Below, piece after piece: positions 36,562 through 46,510 of a stretch of DNA of 64,000 bases. The notes beneath the pieces are model-generated. The model was not told where the DNA came from and ran no database searches. It saw nothing but the letters and a program-made list of their open reading frames with translations. Source of the stretch: UPXZ01 sp047974405. GTDB taxonomy: Bacteria > Bacteroidota > Bacteroidia > Bacteroidales > Paludibacteraceae. Location of the stretch: contig JBKECI010000042.1 in the NCBI GenBank assembly GCA_047974405.1, forward strand, positions 1-64,000, in the 5' to 3' direction. Each line of letters begins with the position of its first letter. The stretch's first letter is position 1. A program made the translations under genes and the position numbers.

Positions 36562-37587
36562 ATGAACGAAATAACGATAGACGGTAAAAAAGTAGTCCTC
36601 CACACCATTAAGAATCGGCAGGGTATGTCTGCCGACATTTCCAACTACGGAGCCAAGGTAGTGCGATTGTTTGTTCCCGGGAGGGATGGAAAATTGGCAG
36701 ATGTCGTACTTGGTTTTGACACATTGGAAGAGATTACTACCAAAGAGACTTATTTTGGTGCTGTTTGCGGAAGATTTGCAAATAGAATTGGACACGGCAA
36801 GTTCACATTGGACGGCAAAGAATATACCCTCCCCGTAAATAATGGTCCCAACAGTTTGCACGGTGGCATAGAAGGCTTTAATATGAAAATATGGGAAGTA
36901 GTTTCCGTATCAGAAAGTGTTTTGGTGTTTCACTACCTCTCTCCCGATGGAGAAGAGGGGTACCCCGGTAATGTAAGTGTTACCGTTACTTACGAAGTAT
37001 CGGATGATAATCAATTGAAAATTCATTACGAAGCCACCACAGACAAACCTACACTTGTAGCTTTGACCAATCACTCCTATTTTAACTTGAGAGGCGCTGG
37101 CGAGGGAAATATTGATGGACAGTATTTACAACTGAATGCCGACTTTCACACATTGCTAGACGAGTTTACCTGCCCCACCGGAGAGGTGTCAAAAGTAGAT
37201 GGAACCCCTTATGATTTTCGTAAACCGGCTTTGTTGAAAGAAAGAATTTACAACGAGGTTTACAAAGCCAATCGTGGAATGGACGATAATTTTGTAATTC
37301 GCAAATCGCAACCGCATGAACTGGCGCTTGCCGGATATGTGTATGAACCCGAGAGTGGACGAAAAATGGAACTTTATACTACCAAGCCGGGTGTGCAAAT
37401 ATATACAGACAATTGGCAGGAAAAGATAACAGGGAAAGAGGGTAAAACCTACGATGTGCAGCATGCTATTTGCCTCGAAGCTCAAGGTTTTCCCAATTCG
37501 CCCAATATTCCACATTTCCCGAGTGCAATACTGCGTCCCGAAGAGAAATACGACGAGTGGTGCAATTACAAATTTAGTGTAGAATAG
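36562..37587 (+). CDS. galM: Aldose 1-epimerase (galactose mutarotase)
   Basis: 341 aa, galactose mutarotase fold. Motifs: NYGAKVVRLFVPGRDGKLADVVLGF (read in parts), GRFANRIGHGKF with the substrate Arg, TNHSYFNLRG with the catalytic His, and ICLEAQGFPNSPN with the catalytic Glu. No signal peptide (starts MNEITIDGKKVV), so cytosolic. It converts beta- to alpha-galactose for galK. A strong terminator follows. Confidence 0.96.
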   Translation: MNEITIDGKKVVLHTIKNRQGMSADISNYGAKVVRLFVPGRDGKLADVVLGFDTLEEITTKETYFGAVCGRFANRIGHGKFTLDGKEYTLPVNNGPNSLHGGIEGFNMKIWEVVSVSESVLVFHYLSPDGEEGYPGNVSVTVTYEVSDDNQLKIHYEATTDKPTLVALTNHSYFNLRGAGEGNIDGQYLQLNADFHTLLDEFTCPTGEVSKVDGTPYDFRKPALLKERIYNEVYKANRGMDDNFVIRKSQPHELALAGYVYEPESGRKMELYTTKPGVQIYTDNWQEKITGKEGKTYDVQHAICLEAQGFPNSPNIPHFPSAILRPEEKYDEWCNYKFSVE

Positions 37588-37635
37588 GTAACTTGCACAC
37601 ACAAAAAACGTGTATAAAAGGCTGGTAAAGAGGTT

Positions 37636-37677
37636 AAAGAGGGGACGTAAATTTATTTGCCGTCCCCTTTAATTTTA
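37636..37677. terminator. Terminator between galM and the sensor kinase
   Basis: GGGGACG (37641-37647) pairs with CGTCCCC (37661-37667), flanked by AAAGA and TTTAATTTT. It overlaps the last codons of the kinase gene on the other strand, so it mainly serves galM. Confidence 0.7.
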
Positions 37678-39407
37678 TCTAAATTCCCTTTTTTGAGCGA
37701 AAAAACAAAAGTTAAACCGCCGCCAGGTGTGTTTTTGGCTGTAATGGTTCCTTTGTGGTATAAAACAGCATTTTTTACGATAGCCAAACCAAGTCCGGTA
37801 CCTCCCATTTTTCGACTTCTTCCCTTGTCCACCCTATAAAACCGGTCAAAAATACGGTTTAAATGTTCTTCCGAAACACCTATTCCATTGTCTGAAAAGG
37901 TAAAATAATAATATTCGTCATCTTCCCTATAGCAATTGATTTCGATGTTGATGCCTGTCCCTGCATAACTCAAAGCATTGTCCATCAAATTACGAAAGAT
38001 GGAGTAAATCAACGATACATTTCCTCTTATATTTATATCGGGTTGCAAATGAATATCTATATAAAAGTTTCTTTCTTCCAACTGTAGACTTACATCGCCT
38101 ATCATTTCGCCAACAATGTTTCCGATGTCGCACAGTTCCTTGTCAAATGCCTTTCGATGTTCTTCTATCTTGTTTAGGGCTGCAATATCCTGCAGTAAGG
38201 AATTCAACCTTTGTGCCTGTTGTAGTGAGCGTTCGATAAAAAATCGCTGCCGTACTACATCTATGTCAGGATTTTCGAGAATGCTTTCCATATAGCCCAT
38301 GATAGATGCGACAGGAGTTTTTAGTTCATGGGAGATGTTTTGTGTCAGTTGGCGTTTAAGTTCGTTTTCATGCTCTTGCTGAGTAATGTCATTGATAGAC
38401 ACTTCAAAGGTATCATCTTGAAAAACAATACATTGTGTTACAAACATTTTTCCATCTTTCTCTATGACAATTCTTTTGCGTTTTAGCTGTTTGTTAATTA
38501 AGCTTTCGTTGATAAATTTATCAATTTCCACAAATTCTTCCAATCCAAAAATATCTTCGGAATTTGATTTTTGCTTTTCGGTCAAGAAATTGGTGTATTG
38601 TATAAAATGCGAATTGACAAGCAATTCTCTTTTGTCGGCAGAAAAGATTCCCAATCCTTCTTGAGAAATTTGAAGATGCTTTATCAATTTTTCTTTCTCT
38701 TTATTCACATCGTCCTTTGTTTTTGCCAGCTGCTTGTACAAATTTACCATATTTTGGCTAATCTCTCCCAATTCGTCTTTCGGAAATTCCCATTTCACAT
38801 CCTCAAACTCATCGGCCTGAGCTTTGTGCGTAAAAAGTCTTAGCCTGTCAATGGATCGTGTAAAGTTTTTTGTGATAAAATAGAGTGCTACGATAGCCAA
38901 CAACAAAATGGCTATCATAAAATAGAAGAAAAACAGATTGGTTCGAAGCAAAGTTTCAAGTCCATGTGTATAGGGTAGAGCGCTTCTGACAAATATATCT
39001 GGAAATTTTGTCGCGTAATAATAATAATCTCTGCCTGTAGAAACCGAATGGCGAATGGCTTTTCCACCCCCTTTTTGCAGAGCGCTCAGAAATTCGGGTC
39101 TGCTTTTATGATTTTCGAGCTTGGAGGGGTCTTTGGATGAATCGAAAAGAACCGTACCCGATGTGTCGGTTACTGTAACGCGCAGATTTGAATCGGGAAA
39201 CAGTGCTACAAGTTGTTCCAGATTACCCCACGAATAGCTGTTTTCATTGATATAATGATGTACAATTTCGTTGTAATTCTCGAGTTGCACGTCCAAAAGG
39301 CGTGTATTACTGTCTTTTTCTCGCTGATATTGCACAAAAGTTACAGTCGCCAGTAGCAAAAAAATCATACCGAAAAAGTACAAAAATATTTTTTTATAAA
39401 GACGCAA
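37653..39407 (-). CDS. PhoR-type sensor histidine kinase
   Basis: 584 aa. TM1 ~7-27, periplasmic loop ~28-155, TM2 ~156-178, HAMP-like linker ~180-235, a PAS-like segment ~245-345, HisKA with His360 in NISHELKTPV, HATPase with NALSYAG, FSDNGIGV, GGTGLGLAIV. Start is TTG at 39407, chosen because it gives the full Lys-rich TM1; the next in-frame ATG would remove half of it. The response regulator gene lies 75 nt upstream. Architecture is that of PhoR/WalK-like kinases; the signal is unknown. Confidence 0.93.
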   Translation of the reverse strand: MRLYKKIFLYFFGMIFLLLATVTFVQYQREKDSNTRLLDVQLENYNEIVHHYINENSYSWGNLEQLVALFPDSNLRVTVTDTSGTVLFDSSKDPSKLENHKSRPEFLSALQKGGGKAIRHSVSTGRDYYYYATKFPDIFVRSALPYTHGLETLLRTNLFFFYFMIAILLLAIVALYFITKNFTRSIDRLRLFTHKAQADEFEDVKWEFPKDELGEISQNMVNLYKQLAKTKDDVNKEKEKLIKHLQISQEGLGIFSADKRELLVNSHFIQYTNFLTEKQKSNSEDIFGLEEFVEIDKFINESLINKQLKRKRIVIEKDGKMFVTQCIVFQDDTFEVSINDITQQEHENELKRQLTQNISHELKTPVASIMGYMESILENPDIDVVRQRFFIERSLQQAQRLNSLLQDIAALNKIEEHRKAFDKELCDIGNIVGEMIGDVSLQLEERNFYIDIHLQPDINIRGNVSLIYSIFRNLMDNALSYAGTGINIEINCYREDDEYYYFTFSDNGIGVSEEHLNRIFDRFYRVDKGRSRKMGGTGLGLAIVKNAVLYHKGTITAKNTPGGGLTFVFSLKKGNLDKIKGDGK

Positions 39408-39482
39408 TTGAACTCTATTTTGTTAGCAGATTTATGTTTTTTTATCCTATTTCACATTACTCTATTCAAAGATACAGTGGCA

Positions 39483-40169
39483 TTACTCCTCGAAACAATA
39501 ACCGTATCCGAGACGAGTAACGATATTTTTACCGTAAATGCCTATTTTTTTTCGAAGTCTGGTTATGTTCACGTCAATGGTTCTGTCCAAAACAATCACT
39601 TCGTCAGACCATACGCGGGATAGTATTTCTTCTCGGGTAAAAACACGATTTTTGTTTTCCAAAAATAGTTTCAATATTTCAAATTCTTTTTTGGTAAAAG
39701 GTATTTCTTTATCGCTCAATGTTACTTTTTTATTTGCTAAACTCAATACCAGCTTTTCATATTTCAAATTTTGCCCTGCCTTGTCTCCGTTCTTGGCATC
39801 TACCCTCCTTAGCACGGCTTTGACCCTTGCCAGCACCTCACGAATAGAAAATGGTTTTGAAATATAATCATCGGCGCCAATATTAAAACCGGTTAAACGA
39901 TCGTTTTCCGTATCCTTTGCTGTAAGAAAAATTATCGGTATTTGCGCCGTTTTAGGGTTATCATTCAGCATTCGAGCCATCTTAAATCCGGATATTTCTC
40001 CCATCATCACGTCCAGTAGTATCAGTTTATAGTCTGAAAACTGTTTTTTGAGAGCTTCTTCCGCCGAATAGGCCACATCAACGGTATAGCCTTCTGTTTC
40101 TAAATTGAATTGAAGAATTTCACACAAATCTTCTTCGTCATCAACAACTAAAATTTTGTTGGTAGTCAT
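39483..40169 (-). CDS. OmpR/PhoB-type response regulator
   Basis: 228 aa from the ATG at 40169 (an in-frame ATG at 40199 adds ten residues that are not part of the receiver fold). Receiver: VVDDEED acidic pocket, phospho-Asp53 in LLDVMMG, SKPF lysine. C-terminal winged helix with the transactivation loop and ENKNRVFTREEILSRVW, IDVNITRLRKKIG. Partner of the kinase encoded immediately downstream. Targets are not evident; the closest neighbour upstream is the GH2 gene on the same strand. Confidence 0.94.
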   Translation of the reverse strand: MTTNKILVVDDEEDLCEILQFNLETEGYTVDVAYSAEEALKKQFSDYKLILLDVMMGEISGFKMARMLNDNPKTAQIPIIFLTAKDTENDRLTGFNIGADDYISKPFSIREVLARVKAVLRRVDAKNGDKAGQNLKYEKLVLSLANKKVTLSDKEIPFTKKEFEILKLFLENKNRVFTREEILSRVWSDEVIVLDRTIDVNITRLRKKIGIYGKNIVTRLGYGYCFEE

Positions 40170-40321
40170 TATTTTTTTGTTTTGAATATCAAACGTCATA
40201 AATATTTCACGACAAAATAATCCTTTTTATATTTCGATATCGTGTAATACGTATGACAAAGTGATGACAAGAGCAGGCGAGGTATCCAAATTGGGTTGGA
40301 TTTGTTTATCCTTGCCATATT

Positions 40322-42805
40322 TTATTCAGAATCAATTATAATTTTATCTGATTTTACCCCTTTAGCATACGCTTCTACTTGAATTTTTCCCTTCTTTTCT
40401 AAGCTTTTGACTAAAGCTGTAAGCTGTCCGCTAAAGAGTTTCATTTTGGTTGATTGAAACGGGGTTAAATCGGCGGCGTTTCCATTTGCCATAGAGTTGT
40501 ATTTGCCGGCTCCACTTACCTTTATGGTAATCTCGTCTGTCTGAACGGGGCAAAAATTACCCTCTTTATCTACTATTTTTACGTTGATAAAGGCAATATC
40601 TTTACCATCCGCTTTTATTTTGTTTCTATCTGTTTTGAGTACGATTTTATAGGGAGTTCCGGCTGTTTTCACCTCTTGCTCTGCCACAACATTTCCCTTG
40701 TTGTCATAGGCGACTACTTTTATCGTTCCCGGTTCATATTTTGTATCCATCCACATTAAGCGGTATTTTTTCTGCCTTGCCAATGTTCTTTGGGCGTCTT
40801 TGTTGTTGGTGCTGTCTGGGTTTACACTCAAATCTTTTTTCTGAATCCCTTGACTTTTCCCGTTGATAAAAAGCTCTGCCGAAGGGTGATTGGTATATAC
40901 AAAAATGGGAGTTACCTTTCCTTCACGCCCTTTCCAGTTCCAATGGGGAAGAATGTGAAGCGTATTTTCCTGTGTATTCCAATGGCTGCGGTAAAGATAA
41001 TAGCGGTCTTTGGGTATCCCTGCCAAATCTACAATTCCGAAATACGAACTATGTGAGGGCCAGTTGCTGTAATATGGAGTAGGCTCTCCCAGGTAATCAA
41101 ACCCTGTCCATACAAATTCGCCGATATAGGAAGGCATTCCTTCCCAAATAAAATTATCTTCGGGCAAATCGGACCAGCTGCAATGTTCTAAATCGTAAGA
41201 GGAACTTTGCATATCGTCATACTGTTTCATCGACAATCTTTCAACCGGAAATTTATAAACGCCTCTGGAGCTTACGGTTGATGCCGTTTCGCTGCCGAGA
41301 ATAATTTGTTGCGGGAGCGCTTTGTAATATTCGTTGTAAAAATGGGGCTTATAATTAAACCCGGGAACGTCTAATAGCGCCGCAAAATTATTGTAAACCG
41401 TCTTCCGAGATTGATCCATACCATTTGTTACCGGACGTGTAGGGTCTTCTCTGTGGCAGATGTCTTGCAAAAAACGGTTTCGTTTAGGTCCGTATTCATT
41501 GTTCCCCTGGTCGGGTACTTCGTTGCCGATACTCCACATAACCACCGATGGATTGTTGCGATAGTGATGTATGAGATTTACAATATCATTTTCGGCATAC
41601 TTGTTCCAAAGTGTATTGTATCCGTTTTTCACTTTCGCTATTTTCCATTCGTCAAAACTCTCGGGCATAAGCATCATTCCCATCTCATCACATGCTTTTA
41701 CAAGCTCGGGAGCAGGCATATTGTGTGATGTGCGGATGGCATTGACTCCCATGTCTTTCAAAATGCGAATTTGACGGCGAATGGCAGCATCGTTTACAGC
41801 AGCGCCAAGCGGTCCTAAGTCGTGATGATTGCAAACCCCTTTAAACATCACTCGCTTTCCGTTGAGAAAAAATCCTTGATCGGGAATTATCTTAATGGTT
41901 CGTATGCCGAAAGTTGTTTCGTATTCATCTATCAATTTTCCGTTATTGTACAGTTTTGATACGGCTTTGTACAGCACCGGATTTTCAATGTCCCACAGAG
42001 TGGGGTTTGAGATAATTATATCTTGAACAAATTCGTTTTTGCCATAAGCAGACAAGGAATTTTCTTGTTTGGCTACTTGCTTCGAATCGTTGTTCAGAAT
42101 AGCTGTGGAGAGTGTATATGTTCCCTCTTTGTCTCCTTCTATTTGAGTGCGTATGTTTATTTTGGCAAATTTGCCGGTTACCTCTGGAGTTGTAATGTAA
42201 GTTCCCCATACGGGAATATGTGTATTATTTGTTATTACCACATGAACGTTGCGATAAAGTCCTGCTCCGGGGTACCACCGAGATTGCTCTGTCTTATTTT
42301 CGAGACGAACGGCAAGTACGTTGGGCGCATTGTCCTTGTTTAAAAAATCGGTAATATCCAAATAAAAGGAGTTATAGCCATATCCCCATTCACCCGCCTT
42401 TTGTCCGTTTACATATATCTGCGGATAAGACATTGCTCCGTCAAAAACCAGTGTTACACGTTTATTCTCTTCATATTTTGGTAGATTTCCGATGTTTCGA
42501 TACCATCCCACGCCGATAAAAGGAAGTCCTCCGGTTCTTCCGGCTTGCTCCATGGCCTCTTTCATCCCATCTTGCTCTATTTTTACATTTTGAACATCAT
42601 AAAATCCAAAAGGTCCGGTAATTGCCCAGTCGTGAGGCACAGTTACCGATTCCCATTGGGTGTCATCAAAATCAGAGTTTTTCTGATTTACATCGTCTAT
42701 TTTCGAAAACTTCCAATTTTTTTCGAGGAGATATTCCCTACGTGTTTGAGCTGTAAGATGGAGAGAAACAATGAGGAGAATAATAAATAAAATATTGTTC
42801 TTCAT
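40322..42805 (-). CDS. Secreted GH2 beta-galactosidase
   Basis: 827 aa with signal peptide 1-20 (HLTAQ). Sandwich domain ~25-190 (WKFSKIDD, VPHDWAITGPF), Ig domain ~195-300, TIM barrel ~305-600 with HNMPAPELVKACDEMGMM, acid/base Glu429 in WSIGNE, nucleophile Glu506 in ILGSETAS, and FVWTGFDYLGEPTPY. C-terminal DUF4982-like and Ig-like domains ~620-827. Family GH2 covers beta-galactosidases, beta-glucuronidases and beta-mannosidases; the FDYLGEP loop and DWAITGPF are typical of Bacteroidota beta-galactosidases. Confidence 0.92.
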   Translation of the reverse strand: MKNNILFIILLIVSLHLTAQTRREYLLEKNWKFSKIDDVNQKNSDFDDTQWESVTVPHDWAITGPFGFYDVQNVKIEQDGMKEAMEQAGRTGGLPFIGVGWYRNIGNLPKYEENKRVTLVFDGAMSYPQIYVNGQKAGEWGYGYNSFYLDITDFLNKDNAPNVLAVRLENKTEQSRWYPGAGLYRNVHVVITNNTHIPVWGTYITTPEVTGKFAKINIRTQIEGDKEGTYTLSTAILNNDSKQVAKQENSLSAYGKNEFVQDIIISNPTLWDIENPVLYKAVSKLYNNGKLIDEYETTFGIRTIKIIPDQGFFLNGKRVMFKGVCNHHDLGPLGAAVNDAAIRRQIRILKDMGVNAIRTSHNMPAPELVKACDEMGMMLMPESFDEWKIAKVKNGYNTLWNKYAENDIVNLIHHYRNNPSVVMWSIGNEVPDQGNNEYGPKRNRFLQDICHREDPTRPVTNGMDQSRKTVYNNFAALLDVPGFNYKPHFYNEYYKALPQQIILGSETASTVSSRGVYKFPVERLSMKQYDDMQSSSYDLEHCSWSDLPEDNFIWEGMPSYIGEFVWTGFDYLGEPTPYYSNWPSHSSYFGIVDLAGIPKDRYYLYRSHWNTQENTLHILPHWNWKGREGKVTPIFVYTNHPSAELFINGKSQGIQKKDLSVNPDSTNNKDAQRTLARQKKYRLMWMDTKYEPGTIKVVAYDNKGNVVAEQEVKTAGTPYKIVLKTDRNKIKADGKDIAFINVKIVDKEGNFCPVQTDEITIKVSGAGKYNSMANGNAADLTPFQSTKMKLFSGQLTALVKSLEKKGKIQVEAYAKGVKSDKIIIDSE

Positions 42806-42883
42806 AATGGTATCTTTTAAGGGATGAATAGTTTACTACAAATCTACAAAAAAAACGAAATAAAAATAGAACGTTTTACGACA

Positions 42884-43324
42884 TTACATAAAAAAACCAT
42901 TAAGATACATCCATACGACATATCGTAAATATTTTCCAAATAACATCGACAGGGCGACTATCCACCAGCGGCACCGAAAAAATCCGGAGGCTACAGCAAT
43001 AATGTCTCCAATGCCCGGTAGAAATGAAAAAAATGCGAACCAATCGCCGTACTTATGTAGTTTTTTTTCAAATCTCAGCATTTTGTCATGTTTTACGCGG
43101 AGGTATTTCTCTATCCATTCTATTTTACCCAAATACCCTAAGTAGTAGCAAGACATCCCTCCCAACCAATTTCCGAGAGTAGCAACATACACGCACATCC
43201 ACGTATCGAGCCCTCCGAAGACGAGCGCAGAAAATACTACTTCGGAGCTGAAAGGGATAACTGTGGCGGCAAGAAAAGATGCTATAAACAGCCCCCAATA
43301 TCCCCATTCTGCAAAATTTTCCAT
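42884..43324 (-). CDS. YqaA/DedA-family membrane protein
   Basis: 146 aa, four to five hydrophobic segments and the VTT (DedA) domain motifs: FSSEVVFSALVFGG at ~24-37, NWLGGMSCYYLGYLG, and FFSFLPGIGDIIAVASGFFR with the conserved proline-glycine re-entrant loop. DedA proteins help maintain membrane lipid balance and proton motive force. Last gene of the run starting with the HAD gene; 11 nt after the preceding stop. Confidence 0.9.
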   Translation of the reverse strand: MENFAEWGYWGLFIASFLAATVIPFSSEVVFSALVFGGLDTWMCVYVATLGNWLGGMSCYYLGYLGKIEWIEKYLRVKHDKMLRFEKKLHKYGDWFAFFSFLPGIGDIIAVASGFFRCRWWIVALSMLFGKYLRYVVWMYLNGFFM

Positions 43325-43335
43325 ACTCTTCTCTT

Positions 43336-44325
43336 TTAATAAAATAAAAGTTGATATATGGAAAATATAAAACCGACAAAACTGAGAATGATAAATAATA
43401 TCACATAAAATAACGAATGCCTATGCGTAAAAGTATAACTACCCAAAAGAGCGTAAATGGCTGCTCCCAATGGCAAAAATGCGATGATGCTCTGGGAAAA
43501 AAATATCAGTTGCAGTAGTAATCCAACCCCCATCACTTGAAAAAAATGGAGTGTTCTACGAGTTTTGACAGACTCCCTCCCCATTCTTGAATACATCCCA
43601 AAGATGACAAAGAGCAATATGATTCCCATTGCCAACAAATATGTGAAAAGGGAAATATCGTATAGGTACATCAGGGAGAGGTTGTTGAAAACGAAAATAA
43701 AATCGGGCGAATAATTAAACGAATTGGTTTCTAAAAAATGGCACAAATAAATAAATAGCCAAGGAACTATAAATCCGATTACGGAGGCAAAGAATATTCG
43801 AGGCGAAATAGATTTTATTTGATAAAGGGCTATCCAGATAAAGGGTATAAACAAAATATATTCTGGAACAAGAAAAATACTTGTCCCGAGAAAAATAAAG
43901 CTAAGGAATACTATTTCCACTCCATTTTTATTGTCGTAATTGTTTAGTAACAAGTGGATAGAAAAAACTATCAATAGTGTGGAAAGGTACGATATGAAAT
44001 CGCTGTGGGTAATTGCCAAGCCTGTGGAAATCTGCAAAAAAATAAATGTGCCAAGGAAAGTTCGGGTATTAATATAAGTATGCCTGTGATTGATATGGGC
44101 TATAAGCAACGAAATGAGCAATGCTATAAACAGGCTCAATAGATTTGCCAATAAGGGAGATATTGCATAAAAACGTCCAATTTCTGCCGGAATTGAACGG
44201 TATTGTACGTTGTCAAAAAATGGATGCAGGCAATAAAATAGTATCCAACACCCAATAGTTGCAACAAAAGTCAGAGTTGCAACAAAAATATTGGGTGTGA
44301 TGATTTTTTGTAAAGAGAGTTTCAT
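43336..44325 (-). CDS. DUF6427-like polytopic membrane protein
   Basis: 329 aa with about nine to ten hydrophobic segments and almost no soluble part. Features resembling the Bacteroidota DUF6427 family: a helix pair with HHxNxxxxYI-like polar break (HINHRHTYINTRTF), then ISTGLAITHSDFISYL and LFIPFIWIALYQIKSISPR. Function unknown. Coupled tightly to the DedA-like gene downstream and 35 nt after the M3 peptidase gene. Confidence 0.75.
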   Translation of the reverse strand: MKLSLQKIITPNIFVATLTFVATIGCWILFYCLHPFFDNVQYRSIPAEIGRFYAISPLLANLLSLFIALLISLLIAHINHRHTYINTRTFLGTFIFLQISTGLAITHSDFISYLSTLLIVFSIHLLLNNYDNKNGVEIVFLSFIFLGTSIFLVPEYILFIPFIWIALYQIKSISPRIFFASVIGFIVPWLFIYLCHFLETNSFNYSPDFIFVFNNLSLMYLYDISLFTYLLAMGIILLFVIFGMYSRMGRESVKTRRTLHFFQVMGVGLLLQLIFFSQSIIAFLPLGAAIYALLGSYTFTHRHSLFYVILFIILSFVGFIFSIYQLLFY

Positions 44326-44360
44326 TCAATATTTATTATTGACAAGAGTTTGTCTCTAAA

Positions 44361-46466
44361 CTATTTTAAGCCCCTCCTTATTAAAAGGGCGTCGGGATTG
44401 GCATCTTTACCTCTAAAGTTTCGGTAGAGTATCATCGGATCATCCGAGTCTCCTTTTTCCAAGATATTTTTTCTGAATGACTCAGCTATCTCGGGGTTAA
44501 AAATGTCTCCTGTCTCTTTGAAAGCTTGGTAAGCATCGGCATCAAGTACTTCTGCCCAAGTGTAGCCGTAATATCCGGTAGCGTAACCTCCATCAAAAAT
44601 ATGCTTGAAATAGGTGCTGCGATAGCGTACAATAATTTGAGGTATCATACCTATTTTGTTCATTATCTTTTTTTCAAACTCATTTACATCAAAAGCTGCC
44701 GTATCTTTCATCGAATGGTAATCCATATCGAGTAAGGAGGCAGAGAGTAACTCTGTCATATTAAATCCTTGATTAAATTTGGAGGAGTTTTGAATTTTGT
44801 TCATCAGTTCTTGGGATATCAATTCATTGGTCTTGTAATGAAACGCGTAGGTTTTCATTACTTCCGGTTCAAAAGCCCAATTTTCCATAATTTGTGAGGG
44901 GAGTTCCACAAAATCGCGTTTTACGTTTGTTCCCGAAAGCGACGGGTAGGTCGATTGGGCAAGTAATCCGTGCAAAGCATGTCCAAATTCATGAAACATT
45001 GTGCCTACTTCGTCCATAGTCAGCAGCGATGGTTTGGTAGAAGTCGGTTTGGTAAAGTTGCCCACATTCACAATAATAGGGCGGTAATTTATCCCTTCTT
45101 TGATGTATTGTTCGGTTATATTATTCATCCATGCGCCGGCGCCTTTTCCCGCACGGGGATAATAATCGGTATAGAGTATCCCGATGTAAGAACCATCTTT
45201 GTCTGTAACTTTAAATGTTTCCACATCTTTGTGGTACACAGGAATATTATTTAATTTCTCGAAAGAGAGTCCGTAGAGTTTTTGGGCAAGGTCAAATACC
45301 CCTTTGCGAACATTTTCCATTTTGAAGTATGGTTTCAGCTGTTCTTCTTCCAAATCGTATTGTTGCTTACGAAGTTTTTCGGCATAATACCACCAATCCC
45401 AAGGCTCCAATTTTTCTCCTTTTCCTTCAATATCCATCATTTTTTGTAGTTCGGCGGCTTCCATTTTGGCTTTGGCTACCGATGGTTTCCATACTTGATT
45501 TAGAAACGCGAAAACTGTTTCCGGTGTTTTTGCCATTGTGTTGTCCAAAATAAATGCGGCAGGGGTCAAATAGCCCAACAATTGCGCTTTTTCGACTCGC
45601 AGTTTCATGATTTTATTTATTACCAATTTGTTGTCATTGGTATTGTCATGATTGCAACGTGTGGTGTAAGCCGTCAGTAATTCTTCGCGCAACTTGCGGT
45701 TGTCGGCATATTGCAATACAGGGATAAAACTCGATTTTTGTGTGGTAAAAAGCCATTGTCCTGCTTTTCCTGCCTCCTTTGCTTCGTTGGCGGCAGCGTC
45801 AATCACACTTTGCGGAAGTCCTTTCAATTCATTTTTGTCAATTACAAACTTTTGGTAGGCGTTGGTTTCTGCCAACACATTTTGAGCAAAAAGTAGTTCT
45901 GAGCTACTCAGTTCTTTATTTATTGTTCTAAGTTTCTCTTTTTGTCCATCGTTTAGTGCTGCTCCGCTGCGGATAAAGTTTTTATAGTATTTTTCTAAAA
46001 GCCGGTATTGTTCGGCGTTTAGTCCGAGAGTTGTGCGTTCGTCATAAAGTTTTTTTACTTTTTGAAATACTTTGTCGTTCAAATATAAGTTATCGCCGTG
46101 CTCGGTCAACATTGGCGTTATTTTTTGCGCTAATGAGTCCATATTATTGTTGGTGTCGGCTGCATTTAAGTTGAAAAACACCGAAGAAACTTTTTTTAGA
46201 AGTACGCCTCCAAATTCCAACTTTTCGATTACGTTTACAAATGTAGGTGCCGCCGTATCGTTTGCTATAGAATCTATCTCTTGTTGATGTTGTTCTATCC
46301 CCTCTTCAAAAGCCGGCATATAGTCGTCCAACCCTATTTTATCAAAAGGGGGAGTTCCGTATTGGTCTGTATAGGGTTTAAAGAATGGATTGTCGTTGTT
46401 GGAAGTATTGTTGTTACATCCTATCAGTATTGTTGATACTAACATAATTAATAGTATTTTTTTCAT
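44361..46466 (-). CDS. dcp: M3-family peptidyl-dipeptidase (Dcp-like), lipoprotein
   Basis: 701 aa zinc metallopeptidase. Lipoprotein signal with Cys17 (ILIGCNNN). HEFGHALHGLL at 492-502 gives zinc ligands His492 and His496 and catalytic Glu493; third ligand Glu521 in VELPSQIMENW. YTDYYPRAGKGAGAWMN and YFKHIFDGGYATGYYGYTW are typical of Dcp-type M3 enzymes, which remove dipeptides from peptide C termini. The envelope location differs from the cytoplasmic E. coli enzyme but is usual in Bacteroidota. Confidence 0.93.
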   Translation of the reverse strand: MKKILLIMLVSTILIGCNNNTSNNDNPFFKPYTDQYGTPPFDKIGLDDYMPAFEEGIEQHQQEIDSIANDTAAPTFVNVIEKLEFGGVLLKKVSSVFFNLNAADTNNNMDSLAQKITPMLTEHGDNLYLNDKVFQKVKKLYDERTTLGLNAEQYRLLEKYYKNFIRSGAALNDGQKEKLRTINKELSSSELLFAQNVLAETNAYQKFVIDKNELKGLPQSVIDAAANEAKEAGKAGQWLFTTQKSSFIPVLQYADNRKLREELLTAYTTRCNHDNTNDNKLVINKIMKLRVEKAQLLGYLTPAAFILDNTMAKTPETVFAFLNQVWKPSVAKAKMEAAELQKMMDIEGKGEKLEPWDWWYYAEKLRKQQYDLEEEQLKPYFKMENVRKGVFDLAQKLYGLSFEKLNNIPVYHKDVETFKVTDKDGSYIGILYTDYYPRAGKGAGAWMNNITEQYIKEGINYRPIIVNVGNFTKPTSTKPSLLTMDEVGTMFHEFGHALHGLLAQSTYPSLSGTNVKRDFVELPSQIMENWAFEPEVMKTYAFHYKTNELISQELMNKIQNSSKFNQGFNMTELLSASLLDMDYHSMKDTAAFDVNEFEKKIMNKIGMIPQIIVRYRSTYFKHIFDGGYATGYYGYTWAEVLDADAYQAFKETGDIFNPEIAESFRKNILEKGDSDDPMILYRNFRGKDANPDALLIRRGLK

Positions 46467-46510
46467 ATTCGGGATATTTTATATTTTGTAAATATATACA
46501 TTTTACAAAT

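Noticed and set aside
36493..36861. 122-codon minus-strand frame
   Set aside because: Antisense to the galM start and running into repeat copy C.
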